Source: Deltaproteobacteria bacterium (GTDB lineage Bacteria > Myxococcota_A > UBA9160 > SMWR01). Taken from it: a stretch of 10,444 bases of DNA. The position numbers and the translations under genes are program-made. The stretch covers positions 1 to 10,444 of the forward strand of contig JAFDAW010000091.1 in NCBI GenBank assembly GCA_019313605.1, in the 5' to 3' direction. The notes under the pieces were generated by a model, which searched no databases, had not been told where the DNA came from, and saw nothing but the letters and a program-made list of their open reading frames with translations. Of this stretch, positions 1-6,420 are shown piece after piece. Within the stretch, counting starts at the first letter, position 1. Each line of letters opens with the position of its first letter.

Positions 1-591
1 GTGAGGGCACGCGATCCCAACCGCGGCACCGAGTGGATCGGCAACCTGTCCGTGGCCGACGTGGATCTCGCCGCGTCGACAATCGGTCGGCACGGTGGAA
101 CGATCGAAACCGGCCCGGTCGATGCTCCAGACCGGGGTCGAATCGCACTCGTCAGCCACGCGGGCAACACCGCAGTGCTGCTCGTGCGCGCGACCGGTGG
201 TGATCCGCCCGACGCCCACCCCGTGATCGGCGGATGGTTGTGGTGGGAACTCTGGGCCCACGACGTAGACCGCGCGGCAAACCTGCTGATGGAAATCGCG
301 GGCTATCAGCCCGAGACCGTCGAGTTTCGCGGCGAACCCTATCGCGTTCTCGGCGACGCGAACGCGCGGCGGCTGGGCATCGTCCAGGCGCCGCCCGAGG
401 TTCGACCCACCTGGCTCCCGTACTTCCGCGTGGCCGACACGGCGGCCACGGTCGATCAGGCTGTCGCGTTAGGCGCCCGCTTGATCGAACAGAAAGATCG
501 CGCTGCGATCCTCGTCGATCCAAATCGCGCCGAATTCGCCATCGGCACATGGGCACTCGAAACCGATCGGATCACGAAGGACGCACAATGA
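1..591 (+). CDS. VOC (glyoxalase/dioxygenase-fold) family protein, 5' end missing
   Basis: The frame is open from base 1 to the TGA at 589-591 (196 codons seen). The translation looks like a protein with two vicinal-oxygen-chelate modules. Residues about 11-63 are the second half of one module, ending in NTAVLLVRA. Residues about 78-185 form a complete second module starting WLWWELWAHDVDRAA, with a middle strand near YRVLGD, then LPYFRVADTAAT and a final strand AILVDPNRAEFAI. Two-module VOC proteins are usually about 250-300 residues, so the first half of module one probably lies left of the window and the GTG at base 1 is probably internal. VOC proteins include glyoxalases, extradiol dioxygenases and antibiotic-binding proteins. 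I see no clear conserved metal-ligand set, so the substrate cannot be named. The stop overlaps the next start (ATGA), so the two genes are probably translationally coupled. Confidence 0.75.
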   Translation: MRARDPNRGTEWIGNLSVADVDLAASTIGRHGGTIETGPVDAPDRGRIALVSHAGNTAVLLVRATGGDPPDAHPVIGGWLWWELWAHDVDRAANLLMEIAGYQPETVEFRGEPYRVLGDANARRLGIVQAPPEVRPTWLPYFRVADTAATVDQAVALGARLIEQKDRAAILVDPNRAEFAIGTWALETDRITKDAQ

Positions 592-776
592 GGGCGTTAT
601 GTGCGATCCTTCTACTGCTCTCGGTGCTCGTGCTCGCCACCGGCTGCGTAACGACATCCCGCGGACCCGAGAGCCCCGGCTACTACAGCCGCGGCGGCTC
701 GATCCACTCCGATTCCTTCCCGCCGGACTACAACCCGGGGCGAGTTCCGGGCTGGGGATCGCGCGGCGGCTTCTAG
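588..776 (+). CDS. Small putative lipoprotein (62 aa)
   Basis: This 62-residue ORF starts at an ATG that overlaps the preceding TGA (ATGA). An AAGGA about 7 bases upstream, inside the VOC gene, is a good ribosome binding site and decides the start. Residues 1-19 form a classic lipoprotein signal peptide: MR followed by a Leu/Val-rich core. A lipobox-like ATGC puts the lipidated cysteine at residue 20; Ala at -3 is less usual than Leu but tolerated. The mature part is only about 42 residues. It is rich in Gly, Pro, Ser and Tyr with no predicted fold, for example GYYSRGGS and PPDYNPG. I do not recognise a family. By inference it is a small envelope lipoprotein exported by Sec and anchored in a membrane. 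A terminator-like hairpin follows directly, so it is the last gene of its unit. Confidence 0.7.
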   Translation: MRALCAILLLLSVLVLATGCVTTSRGPESPGYYSRGGSIHSDSFPPDYNPGRVPGWGSRGGF

Positions 777-778
777 GG

Positions 779-813
779 AAAGCACCCGAAGCCGCGAGGA
801 CTTCGGGCGCTTT
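779..813. terminator. Hairpin terminator between convergent genes, probably bidirectional
   Basis: Two 13-base arms (779-791 and 801-813) with a 9-base loop sit between the plus-strand lipoprotein stop (776) and the minus-strand secreted-protein stop (846). As plus-strand RNA the stem has one A-C mismatch and is followed by TTTGGTTTT. As minus-strand RNA the same position is a G-U wobble, so the stem is fully paired, with flanking TTT. Position between converging genes and the T-rich flanks support termination in both directions. Confidence 0.65.
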
Positions 814-840
814 GGTTTTCAAAGCGTAATGGGCAGACCG

Positions 841-873
841 CGCTTCTATTTACTACGCGGCCCATTGCGCTTC
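841..873. repeat. Direct repeat, copy 1 (3' ends of the paralog pair)
   Basis: These 33 bases match 1510-1542 with a single C/T difference; 27 of them (847-873) are exact. The repeat covers the last codons of each paralog (ending RSK), the stop codon and five bases beyond it. Conservation past the stop shows that the DNA was duplicated, not only the protein sequence constrained. Confidence 0.8.
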
Positions 874-1376
874 GCGCCCCCCGGCGTCTCGAGAAGAACG
901 CCCGAATAGATCAATCTTTCACCGGCTTCCCAGGCCGCTGAGAGCTTGACCAGACCTCCGCCTTCGAGATGCATGACATCGTCAGAGGTGTAGTTCCACA
1001 CGCCCCCGATCCTGTTTCCTTCAACTGTGTAGCGCCCGACTCCCGTAGTTTGCTCGCCATTCAGGACTCTTCCCGTGAAGGTGTAGTACCCATGTTCGGT
1101 GTAATATCCTGCAGTCGGATCCCGATCCGAGTTGGCCCATGCGATGTCGTTCCCGCGCATATCTCTGCCACGCATGCAGCTAAACAGCTCATTGCGAAGG
1201 TGTCGGATCCCGTCCTCATCCACCCAATCTCTTTCGGGTTCCACCAGGGTTTCACATCTAAAGAAAGAAACCGTGATCGGCGTCTCCACCGCTTGTGCCC
1301 ATGCCACGCTGCTGGCGAGCAGCATCCCGAACATCGCCGCCAGGCTCACTCCGAGCATTCGAATGACGTTTCTCAT
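846..1376 (-). CDS. Secreted hypothetical protein, tandem paralog A (176 aa)
   Basis: A 176-residue protein with a typical Sec signal peptide: basic N-terminus MRNVIR, hydrophobic core to about residue 23, and AWA-QA cleavage after residue 27. An AAGGAG 6 bases before the ATG supports the start. The mature protein is about 149 residues. It contains Cys41 and Cys67, both conserved in the neighbouring paralog and possibly a disulfide pair, the block WVDEDGI (51-57), a Gly/Tyr-rich beta-like region (GYYTFTG, about 96-102), GGGLVK (139-144) and a basic tail TPGGAKRNGPRSK. The alignment with the protein at 1515-2039 runs end to end with only a two-residue length difference. I do not recognise a known family. 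Alternating aromatic and polar residues suggest a small beta-sandwich or barrel in the periplasm or outside the cell, but that is inference. It probably lies downstream of its paralog in one transcription unit. Confidence 0.8.
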   Translation of the reverse strand: MRNVIRMLGVSLAAMFGMLLASSVAWAQAVETPITVSFFRCETLVEPERDWVDEDGIRHLRNELFSCMRGRDMRGNDIAWANSDRDPTAGYYTEHGYYTFTGRVLNGEQTTGVGRYTVEGNRIGGVWNYTSDDVMHLEGGGLVKLSAAWEAGERLIYSGVLLETPGGAKRNGPRSK

Positions 1377-1509
1377 CTCTTTCTCCTTCTACTTCCAATC
1401 AATGAACTGCCCGAAGTCTTACTATGATCACTTCCGGGGCCCTTGATTTTCGAGGTGAATGAAGAGACCGCAGGCCTCGGGTTTCTACCTTTCGAAGCTG
1501 TCATGGTCC

Positions 1510-1542
1510 CGCTTTTATTTACTACGCGGCCCATTGCGCTTC
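1510..1542. repeat. Direct repeat, copy 2 (3' ends of the paralog pair)
   Basis: Partner of 841-873 at an offset of 669 bp. The two start codons are 663 bp apart. The 6-bp difference equals the two-codon length difference between the paralogs, so a tandem duplication unit of roughly 0.66 kb explains both. Confidence 0.8.
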
Positions 1543-2039
1543 CCGCCTCCCGGTGTGTCGAGGAAGGTTCCCGTATACGTCCTGGGGCCACCGGGATTCC
1601 AGGTCCCCGAGAACTTGACCAGGCCGCCTCCATAGGGATGCATCACGTGCTCCTCGAGGCAGGTCATCGCGCCTTCGACTCTGCTGCACTCAAGTGTGTA
1701 GCGCGCGACTCCCGGGCCCTGCTCGCCCAGAATCGTACCCGTGTAGGAGTAATAACCGCGTTCTGAGACCCAGACTCCCGGATTTCTTTCCGAGCTAGCC
1801 CATCCCTTCTCGAGACCCCTGAGAGATCCGCGGTGCCTGCAGCTATACAGCGCATTGCGCCTGTGTTCGATCCCGTCCTCATCCACCCATTCTCTTTCGG
1901 GCTCCACGAGATTTTGACAATCGAGCCATCGCCCCTGGATCGGTGTCTCCTCCGCCTGCGCCCATGCCGAGCTGCTGACCAGCAGGATCCCTGCCATCGC
2001 CGCCAGCCCTACTCCGATGATCCGGATCTCGTTCTTCAT
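1515..2039 (-). CDS. Secreted hypothetical protein, tandem paralog B (174 aa)
   Basis: A 174-residue protein paralogous along its full length to the one at 846-1376. It starts at an ATG with GGGAGGT about 9 bases upstream. Its signal peptide ends in the same AWA-QA site after residue 27. Shared features are Cys41, Cys67, EPERxWVDEDGI, a GYY[ST][YF]TG strand, GGGLVK and the identical ending KRNGPRSK. It differs in having two more cysteines (in ECSRVEG and AMTCLEE), which could form a second disulfide absent from copy A. The copies are 138 bp apart on the same strand. Copy B is first in the unit and divergent from the large regulator gene, so the shared region 2040-2233 may control both. Function is unknown. 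No catalytic motif is visible. Confidence 0.8.
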   Translation of the reverse strand: MKNEIRIIGVGLAAMAGILLVSSSAWAQAEETPIQGRWLDCQNLVEPEREWVDEDGIEHRRNALYSCRHRGSLRGLEKGWASSERNPGVWVSERGYYSYTGTILGEQGPGVARYTLECSRVEGAMTCLEEHVMHPYGGGLVKFSGTWNPGGPRTYTGTFLDTPGGGKRNGPRSK

Positions 2040-2127
2040 TGTGTGGTTACCTCCCCGCGGTTATCGTGGCTTCCAGAGCCACATCTGCGTGTCTCCTGGC
2101 TTACCAGCAGGCCGCCTGTGAAACTGG
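2040..2127. promoter_or_regulatory. Divergent intergenic region with two short inverted repeats
   Basis: This is the half of the 194-bp divergent region nearest the secreted paralog. It holds a perfect 6-bp inverted repeat at 2066-2082 (GTGGCT, 5-base loop, AGCCAC) and a 4-bp one at 2096-2107 (CTGG CTTA CCAG). Both contain the related core TGGCTT(A)CCAG, about 30 bp or three helical turns apart, so they may be two sites for one protein. A third palindrome, TCCCCAGGGGA, lies at 2202-2212 near the regulator start. No convincing sigma-70 promoter was recognised in either direction. Confidence 0.3.
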
Positions 2128-2171
2128 ACCTTTCCCCTACCTTTTCTTGACCTTTTCCCCACCTCTTTCCT
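2128..2171. promoter_or_regulatory. Four tandem 11-bp direct repeats, candidate operator of the PhoB-type regulator
   Basis: Four units begin at exactly 2128, 2139, 2150 and 2161: ACCTTTCCCCT, ACCTTTTCTTG, ACCTTTTCCCC and ACCTCTTTCCT. All start with ACC followed by a pyrimidine run. PhoB/OmpR-family winged-helix domains are known to bind head-to-tail direct repeats with 11-bp spacing. The gene 63 bp downstream encodes just such a domain. I infer that this is its own binding site or that of a relative, possibly controlling both divergent genes. A chance low-complexity pyrimidine tract is the alternative. Confidence 0.45.
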
Positions 2172-2233
2172 TCCCTTTCGAAGAGTCCTTGTGGCAGGAT
2201 GTCCCCAGGGGAACACAGAGGTCGATTACGCAA

Positions 2234-4699
2234 ATGCGGTTCGGGTTCGGGGAGCATCAGCTCAACACTGAAACGCGTATCCTACAGCGGTCCGGCGAGA
2301 GGGTCCTGATCGAAGCAAAGGTCTTCGATCTCCTCGCCTACCTGATCGAGCACCGCGAGCGTGTCGTTTCAGTAGACGAGCTACTCGACGCACTCTGGTC
2401 GGGTGTGAGCGTGACCCCGTCGGCGCTCTCCCGGACCGTGGGAAAGGCTCGCCGAGCCGTTGGGGACGACGGCGAACACCAGACGGTGGTGCGCACTGAG
2501 CACGGGCACGGCTTTCGGTTCGTCGCGGAAGTATCCGTGCTCTCGGGTGTAGAGCCAGCATCTCAAGTCCCCACTGATTTCCGCGCAGGTTGGACCGCCA
2601 CGGCGGGTCTCCTGGTGCTACTGCTCGCGACCATCGCTGCTTGGCTTCTAAATCGTCCATTGGGTGAGCTGACTCCCATCCGTTCCATTGCGGTGTTGCC
2701 ACTCGTAAATCTCTCGGGTGACCCGGGGCAGGAGTACTTCTCGGATGGGATGACGGAGGCGCTGATCAGCAACCTGGCGAAGATCAGCGCTCTACGCGTG
2801 ATCTCACGCACGTCGGCGATGCACTACAAGGGCACCCGGAAGACCCTTCCCGAGATCGCCCGGGAGCTGAACGTGGATTCGCTCGTCGAGGGCTCGGTGG
2901 TACGCGCGGGCAATCGAGTGCGAATCACTGCTCAGCTCGTGCACGGATCGAGTGATCGACACCTCTGGACCGAGGAATACGAGCGAGACCTGACAGACGT
3001 GCTGCTTCTGCAGAGTGAAGTCGCTCAAGCGATCGCCCGCGAAATCCACGTCGTGCTCACGCCCGAGGACGAAGTGCGGCTCGCTACGGCTCGCGTCGTC
3101 GACCCCGAAGCCTACATATGGGCCCGCAAGGGCTGGTATTACAACAACCAAAGGCGATTCGCAGAGGGAAGAGCCGCGTTCCAGAGGGCAATCGAGATCG
3201 ATCCCGAATATGCAGAAGCCTATGCGGGCTTGTCCATCGCGTACTCAGACCCTGTTGGTTGGGGGTTGGAGATCACGGAGAGGATACTGCCCCAGGCCAG
3301 GGCAGCGGCAATAAGAGCACTGGAACTCGACGATTCGATCAATATCACACACCAGGCGATGGGCCTGGTCGCATGGCGCGATAAAGATTGGCACAAAGCC
3401 ATGCGACACCAGCGGCGGGCCATCGAGATCAATCCCAACGCCGCCTTCGCGCACAGCGACCTGGCGTGGTCTCTATACGAACTGGGTCGCGAGGAGGAGG
3501 CCATTTCAGAGATCGATCGAGCTCTGGAACTGAATCCTGTTGCACAAACAATCAATTTCAATGCAGTCTCGCTTCGGTTGCAGGTAGGTCGTATCGATGA
3601 AGCGATCGAAATTGCGCTCAAAGCACTTGAGCTGAATCCGAATTTTCACAAGGTGCGCCAGCGGCTGGCGAACGCATATCTGTGGCAAAACCGGCCAGAA
3701 GAGGTGATTGCCGAATCCAGGATTTGTCTGGAGCGAAGCAATCACGAGAACTCCGACTGCATAAGCACACTGGCCACCGGCCTGCAGGCGGCAGGAAGGC
3801 TCGACGAGGCCACCGAGCTACTGCTCTCCCATGTGGATTCAAATCCACGCGACGCGTTCGCGACCAGTGTACTCGGCTATTCGTACGAGTACGCAGGCCG
3901 GATCGACGAGGCGATCCGCTGGCTCGCTCGGAGCATCGAGCTCGACTACTTCTCTGTATCGTTTCTGGAATTGGTGCGGCTTCATCTTGCTCTGGGCGAC
4001 GTTGCGGGTGCCGTCCGCTGGCTGGATCAGCGCGATCGTTTGAAACCAGATGAGACACACGTGCTTTTGAGCCACTATTTCGTGCAGCGCTATCAGGGTG
4101 CGAACGCGGACGCTCTGGAAACGGCCAAGCGTTTGGGTGCCGGCGCTCAACGCAGACACATTTCCCCCGATACCAACGATTGGTGGGCCGATCTCGCGTG
4201 GCTGCGGGATCTCCAGCTCGCGGAGCCCGAGACCGCCCGCGACGCGTACTCGCGGCTTTATCCCGAACTTTTTGCCGATCCCCCATCGGTGGACCTGATG
4301 AACGTTGCAGCGGCCATGAGCCTCGCGTCACTGCACCTGAGGGACGGTGAAGAAGCTCGCGCCGCGTTATTGCTCCAGGGAAGTGTCGACACCATGGAGC
4401 CGATGCCACTATCTGGCTCGACGGGATACGGATTTGGCGACGTTATGCGCCACTGCATCGAGGGCCACGCGGACCGCGCCATGACCGCTCTCGAGCGAGC
4501 CACCGGTTCCGGCTGGCGCCGAGACTGGTGGTTGCTGCGCGTCGATCCGTTTTTCGAGCCGCTCTGGAATTTGCCGGAGTTTGGGTCGTTGATGGTCGAA
4601 GTCGAAACGGAAATGGCGGAACAGCTCGCAAGGCTGCGCGAAATTTTGAGCGACGGAGAACTCGCGGCGACGATTGCCGAATCGACGGAAGTCCAATGA
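2234..4699 (+). CDS. CadC/ToxR-like membrane transcription regulator with TPR domain (821 aa)
   Basis: Residues 1-100 are an OmpR/PhoB-type winged helix. They begin with the typical FGEHQLNTETRILQRSGERV strands, then KVFDLLAYLIEHRERVVS, ELLDALW, a recognition-helix region SALSRTVGKARRAVGDD and the wing ending in TEHGHGFRFVAEV. A single hydrophobic segment at about 121-139 should cross the inner membrane, with the DNA-binding domain in the cytoplasm. Residues about 150-275 form a TolB/FlgO-like domain (SIAVLPLVNLSGDPGQEYFS, then DGMTEALISNLAKI and VEGSVVR). Many tetratricopeptide repeats follow from about 297 to 640, for example YAEAYAGLSIAY and AFAHSDLAWSLYELGREEEA. The C-terminus has DWWLLRVDPFFEPLWNLPEF, usual in this family. 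The frame is open upstream to 2039, but the ATG at 2234 fits the domain start. Its upstream AGAGG is rather distant (about 12 bases). By inference it signals across the membrane without a kinase. The ligand is unknown. Confidence 0.85.
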   Translation: MRFGFGEHQLNTETRILQRSGERVLIEAKVFDLLAYLIEHRERVVSVDELLDALWSGVSVTPSALSRTVGKARRAVGDDGEHQTVVRTEHGHGFRFVAEVSVLSGVEPASQVPTDFRAGWTATAGLLVLLLATIAAWLLNRPLGELTPIRSIAVLPLVNLSGDPGQEYFSDGMTEALISNLAKISALRVISRTSAMHYKGTRKTLPEIARELNVDSLVEGSVVRAGNRVRITAQLVHGSSDRHLWTEEYERDLTDVLLLQSEVAQAIAREIHVVLTPEDEVRLATARVVDPEAYIWARKGWYYNNQRRFAEGRAAFQRAIEIDPEYAEAYAGLSIAYSDPVGWGLEITERILPQARAAAIRALELDDSINITHQAMGLVAWRDKDWHKAMRHQRRAIEINPNAAFAHSDLAWSLYELGREEEAISEIDRALELNPVAQTINFNAVSLRLQVGRIDEAIEIALKALELNPNFHKVRQRLANAYLWQNRPEEVIAESRICLERSNHENSDCISTLATGLQAAGRLDEATELLLSHVDSNPRDAFATSVLGYSYEYAGRIDEAIRWLARSIELDYFSVSFLELVRLHLALGDVAGAVRWLDQRDRLKPDETHVLLSHYFVQRYQGANADALETAKRLGAGAQRRHISPDTNDWWADLAWLRDLQLAEPETARDAYSRLYPELFADPPSVDLMNVAAAMSLASLHLRDGEEARAALLLQGSVDTMEPMPLSGSTGYGFGDVMRHCIEGHADRAMTALERATGSGWRRDWWLLRVDPFFEPLWNLPEFGSLMVEVETEMAEQLARLREILSDGELAATIAESTEVQ

Positions 4700-4774
4700 G
4701 CTGCGATTGAAGCGACGGACACCGCCACCGATCGCGTGCAGACTCGGGAGACGCGCTTCCGATCCAGATTCTCG

Positions 4775-5221
4775 TCAGGCGGGCAGCGCCTCGACCAGCG
4801 CCTGAATCTCCATCGCGTTGAAGAAGTACGCGATTTCGACGCGCGCCGTTTCGGGGGCGTCGGAGCCGTGGGCGGCGTTGCGCTCGATGTCGGTGCCGTG
4901 GTCGCCGCGGATCGTGCCGGGATCGGCCTTGGTGGAATCGGTGGGGCCCATCAGGTCGCGGTTCTTTGCGATCGCGCCCTCCCCTTCGAGCACGCTTACG
5001 ACGATCGGGCCCTCGGTCATGAATTTCACGAGGTCACCAAAGAACGGGCGCTCTTTGTGGACCGCGTAGAAGCCCTGGGCCTGGGCTTCGGTAAGGCGCA
5101 TCTTCTTGAGTGCGATGATCGTCAGGCCCGCTTTCTCGAAGCGACTCAGGATGTCGCCCGTGGCGCCGGCCGCGACGGCGTCGGGTTTTACGATCGAAAG
5201 GGTGCGCTCCAACTGGGCCAT
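4775..5221 (-). CDS. ndk: Nucleoside diphosphate kinase
   Basis: A 148-residue protein that transfers the gamma phosphate between nucleoside tri- and diphosphates through a phosphohistidine, balancing NTP and dNTP pools in the cytoplasm. Length and sequence match the family throughout. The N-terminus is ERTLSIVKPDAV with nucleotide-binding Lys12. Tyr52 and His55 are in FYAVHKERPFF. Next come SVLEGEGAI, Arg88 in KNRDLMGPTD, ADPGTIRGDHG, and the active-site block NAAHGSDAPETA with catalytic His118. The C-terminus FFNAMEIQALVEALPA is complete. The ATG has GAGGAG about 8 bases upstream. The gene is 110 bp downstream of the quinone oxidoreductase gene on the same strand and converges with the regulator gene, with only 75 bp between stops. 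No clear terminator is visible in that gap. Confidence 0.97.
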   Translation of the reverse strand: MAQLERTLSIVKPDAVAAGATGDILSRFEKAGLTIIALKKMRLTEAQAQGFYAVHKERPFFGDLVKFMTEGPIVVSVLEGEGAIAKNRDLMGPTDSTKADPGTIRGDHGTDIERNAAHGSDAPETARVEIAYFFNAMEIQALVEALPA

Positions 5222-5232
5222 CGTTTCATCTC

Positions 5233-5276
5233 CTCGTGAATCTCGTGAATGCTGCTCGCGAATCGTTCGCGTGAAT
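5233..5276. repeat. Four short direct repeats in the ndk leader
   Basis: Units CTCGTGAAT (5233-5241), CTCGTGAAT (5242-5250), CTCGCGAAT (5255-5263) and CGCGTGAAT (5268-5276) lie just upstream of ndk. On the minus strand they read ATTCRCGAG-like and start about 11 bases before the ndk start codon. The first unit overlaps the ndk ribosome binding site. Spacings are 9, 13 and 13 bp. They could be a regulatory array or simple sequence drift. The function is unknown. Confidence 0.4.
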
Positions 5277-5280
5277 CCGG

Positions 5281-5298
5281 GCGGCTGAGCTTAGCCGC
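5281..5298. other. Perfect 6-bp stem-loop between quinone oxidoreductase gene and ndk
   Basis: GCGGCT, a 6-base loop, then AGCCGC lies 33 bp downstream of the minus-strand oxidoreductase stop and about 60 bp before ndk. No T-run follows on either strand, so a classical intrinsic terminator is not supported. It could attenuate or stabilise the message, or be chance in GC-rich DNA. Confidence 0.25.
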
Positions 5299-5331
5299 AC
5301 ACGGCGGATTGGGGAAGCACCGAGCCGCCGA

Positions 5332-6312
5332 TCAAGGGACGCGCAGAATCACCTTGCCGAAGTGCTCGCTCGCGGCGACTACGCGATGCGCCTCGGGCGC
5401 CTCTGCGAGTGGCAGGATCCGGTCGATCACCGGGCGAATCTCGCCGGCCTCGAGCGCGGCACCGAAACGGGCCTCGAAGGCCGCGACGGTGGCTGCCTTC
5501 GCCTCGGTGGACCGCGAGCGCATCGTCGAACCGATCAGCGAAAGCCGCCGCACCAGCAGCGGGCCGAGCGCGATCTCCGATTTGGCGCCACCCATCAGCC
5601 CGATCACCACGAGCCGACCCCCGACAGTGAGCGCCTTGAGGTTCTGCGCCAGGTACTTGGCCCCGATCGAATCGAGCACCGCGTCGACCCCGCGGCCGTC
5701 GGTCTGCTCGCGGACCGCGGCGAGGAAGTCCTCTTCGCGGTAGTTGACGGCCCGGTCCGCACCGAGCTCCACGCAACGCGCGCACTTCTCGGGCGATCCC
5801 GCCGTGACCACGATCGTGCCCCCGGCGCGCTTGACGAGTTGAATCGCGGCGGTGCCGATACCGCTGCCCCCGCCGTGAACCAGCACCGATCCTCCATCGG
5901 GCAACGCGGCCAGTTCGAAGACGTTCAAGAACACGGTCAGGAAGACTTCCGGGACCCCCGCGGCCTCTTCGAGCGACAACGCCTCGGGCACCTTCATCGC
6001 GCAACCCGCGGGCACGACGACTTCTTCCGCATAACCGCCACCGGTGAGCAGCGCCATCGCGCGCTCCCCGACCCGCCAGCCCGCGACATCTTCGGCGACC
6101 TCGGCGACTTCACCCGCGCACTCGAGACCGAGAATCGAAGACGCACCGGGCGGAGGCGGATACAAACCCTGACGCTGGAGCAGATCGGCGCGGTTGACCG
6201 AAGTGGCCGCCACGCGAATCCGGATCGATCCGGGTTCGAGCGCGGGCGCGGGCGCCTCGCCGAGTTTCATGACCGACGGATCGCCGGGCTCATCAATCAG
6301 AATGGCTCTCAC
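5332..6312 (-). CDS. Zinc-independent NAD(P)H:quinone oxidoreductase, PIG3 type (326 aa)
   Basis: A medium-chain dehydrogenase/reductase of the zeta-crystallin branch, expected to reduce quinones with NADPH in the cytoplasm. It starts RAILIDEPGDPSVMKLGEAP and has NRADLLQRQGLYPPPPGAS, GLECAGEVAEV and the GERAMALLTGGGYAEEV strand. Next come the VPEVFLTVFLNVFE helix, the Rossmann motif HGGGSGIGTAAIQLVK and the dinucleotide region GADRAVNYREEDF. The PIG3/TP53I3-like signature IGSTMRSRSTEAKAAT follows, and the C-terminus is FGKVILRVP. Catalytic and structural zinc ligands are absent, as expected in this branch. The chosen GTG at 6310-6312 gives the family's normal N-terminus. No good ribosome binding site precedes it. 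An in-frame GTG at 6357 would add 15 unlikely residues. It diverges from rnpB across 108 bp and lies upstream of ndk on the same strand. Confidence 0.88.
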   Translation of the reverse strand: MRAILIDEPGDPSVMKLGEAPAPALEPGSIRIRVAATSVNRADLLQRQGLYPPPPGASSILGLECAGEVAEVAEDVAGWRVGERAMALLTGGGYAEEVVVPAGCAMKVPEALSLEEAAGVPEVFLTVFLNVFELAALPDGGSVLVHGGGSGIGTAAIQLVKRAGGTIVVTAGSPEKCARCVELGADRAVNYREEDFLAAVREQTDGRGVDAVLDSIGAKYLAQNLKALTVGGRLVVIGLMGGAKSEIALGPLLVRRLSLIGSTMRSRSTEAKAATVAAFEARFGAALEAGEIRPVIDRILPLAEAPEAHRVVAASEHFGKVILRVP

Positions 6313-6380
6313 GGCGCGCAGCGTATCACGCACAGCCCGAATTGCCGGTCCGCGCACGGAAACCCGGCTCGCGCACCCGC

Positions 6381-6410
6381 TTGCCTCGACCGCGTGTAGA
6401 CCGGTACGCT
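6381..6410 (+). promoter_or_regulatory. Candidate promoter of rnpB
   Basis: TTGCCT (6381-6386) and TACGCT (6405-6410) are separated by 18 bp. They keep the TTG of the -35 box and the TA and final T of the -10 box. The predicted start, about 7-10 bases further, coincides with the 5' end of RNase P RNA deduced from P1 pairing. The match is modest, as is common in GC-rich genomes. Support comes mainly from position. Confidence 0.4.
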
Positions 6411-6420
6411 ACCGGCGCCG

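Noticed and set aside
1486..1496. CCTTTCGAAG shared between the spacer of the paralog pair and 2173-2182 before the regulator
   Set aside because: A single 10-base match containing a common TTCGAA core is within chance. It lacks the 11-bp repeat context.
2128..2180. Possible sigma-70 promoter using TTGACC at 2147-2152
   Set aside because: No acceptable -10 hexamer occurs 16-19 bp downstream, and the TTGACC is part of the repeat array.
3618..4409. Minus-strand open frame of 263 codons opposite the TPR region
   Set aside because: It is antisense to TPR repeats of the regulator. The Arg/Ser/Pro-rich translation lacks any domain character.
4700..4774. Weak inverted repeat between the regulator and ndk stops as a terminator
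   Set aside because: Only a 5-bp CGCGT/ACGCG pairing with a large unpaired middle and no T-run. Not supported as a terminator.
4736..5239. Plus-strand open frame of 167 codons opposite ndk
   Set aside because: ndk on the other strand is unmistakable, with a complete active site. This frame is its shadow.
5362..6399. Plus-strand open frame of 345 codons opposite the quinone oxidoreductase gene
   Set aside because: It is antisense to a well-conserved enzyme. The translation is rich in Arg/His/Asp without motifs, so it is a shadow of codon bias.
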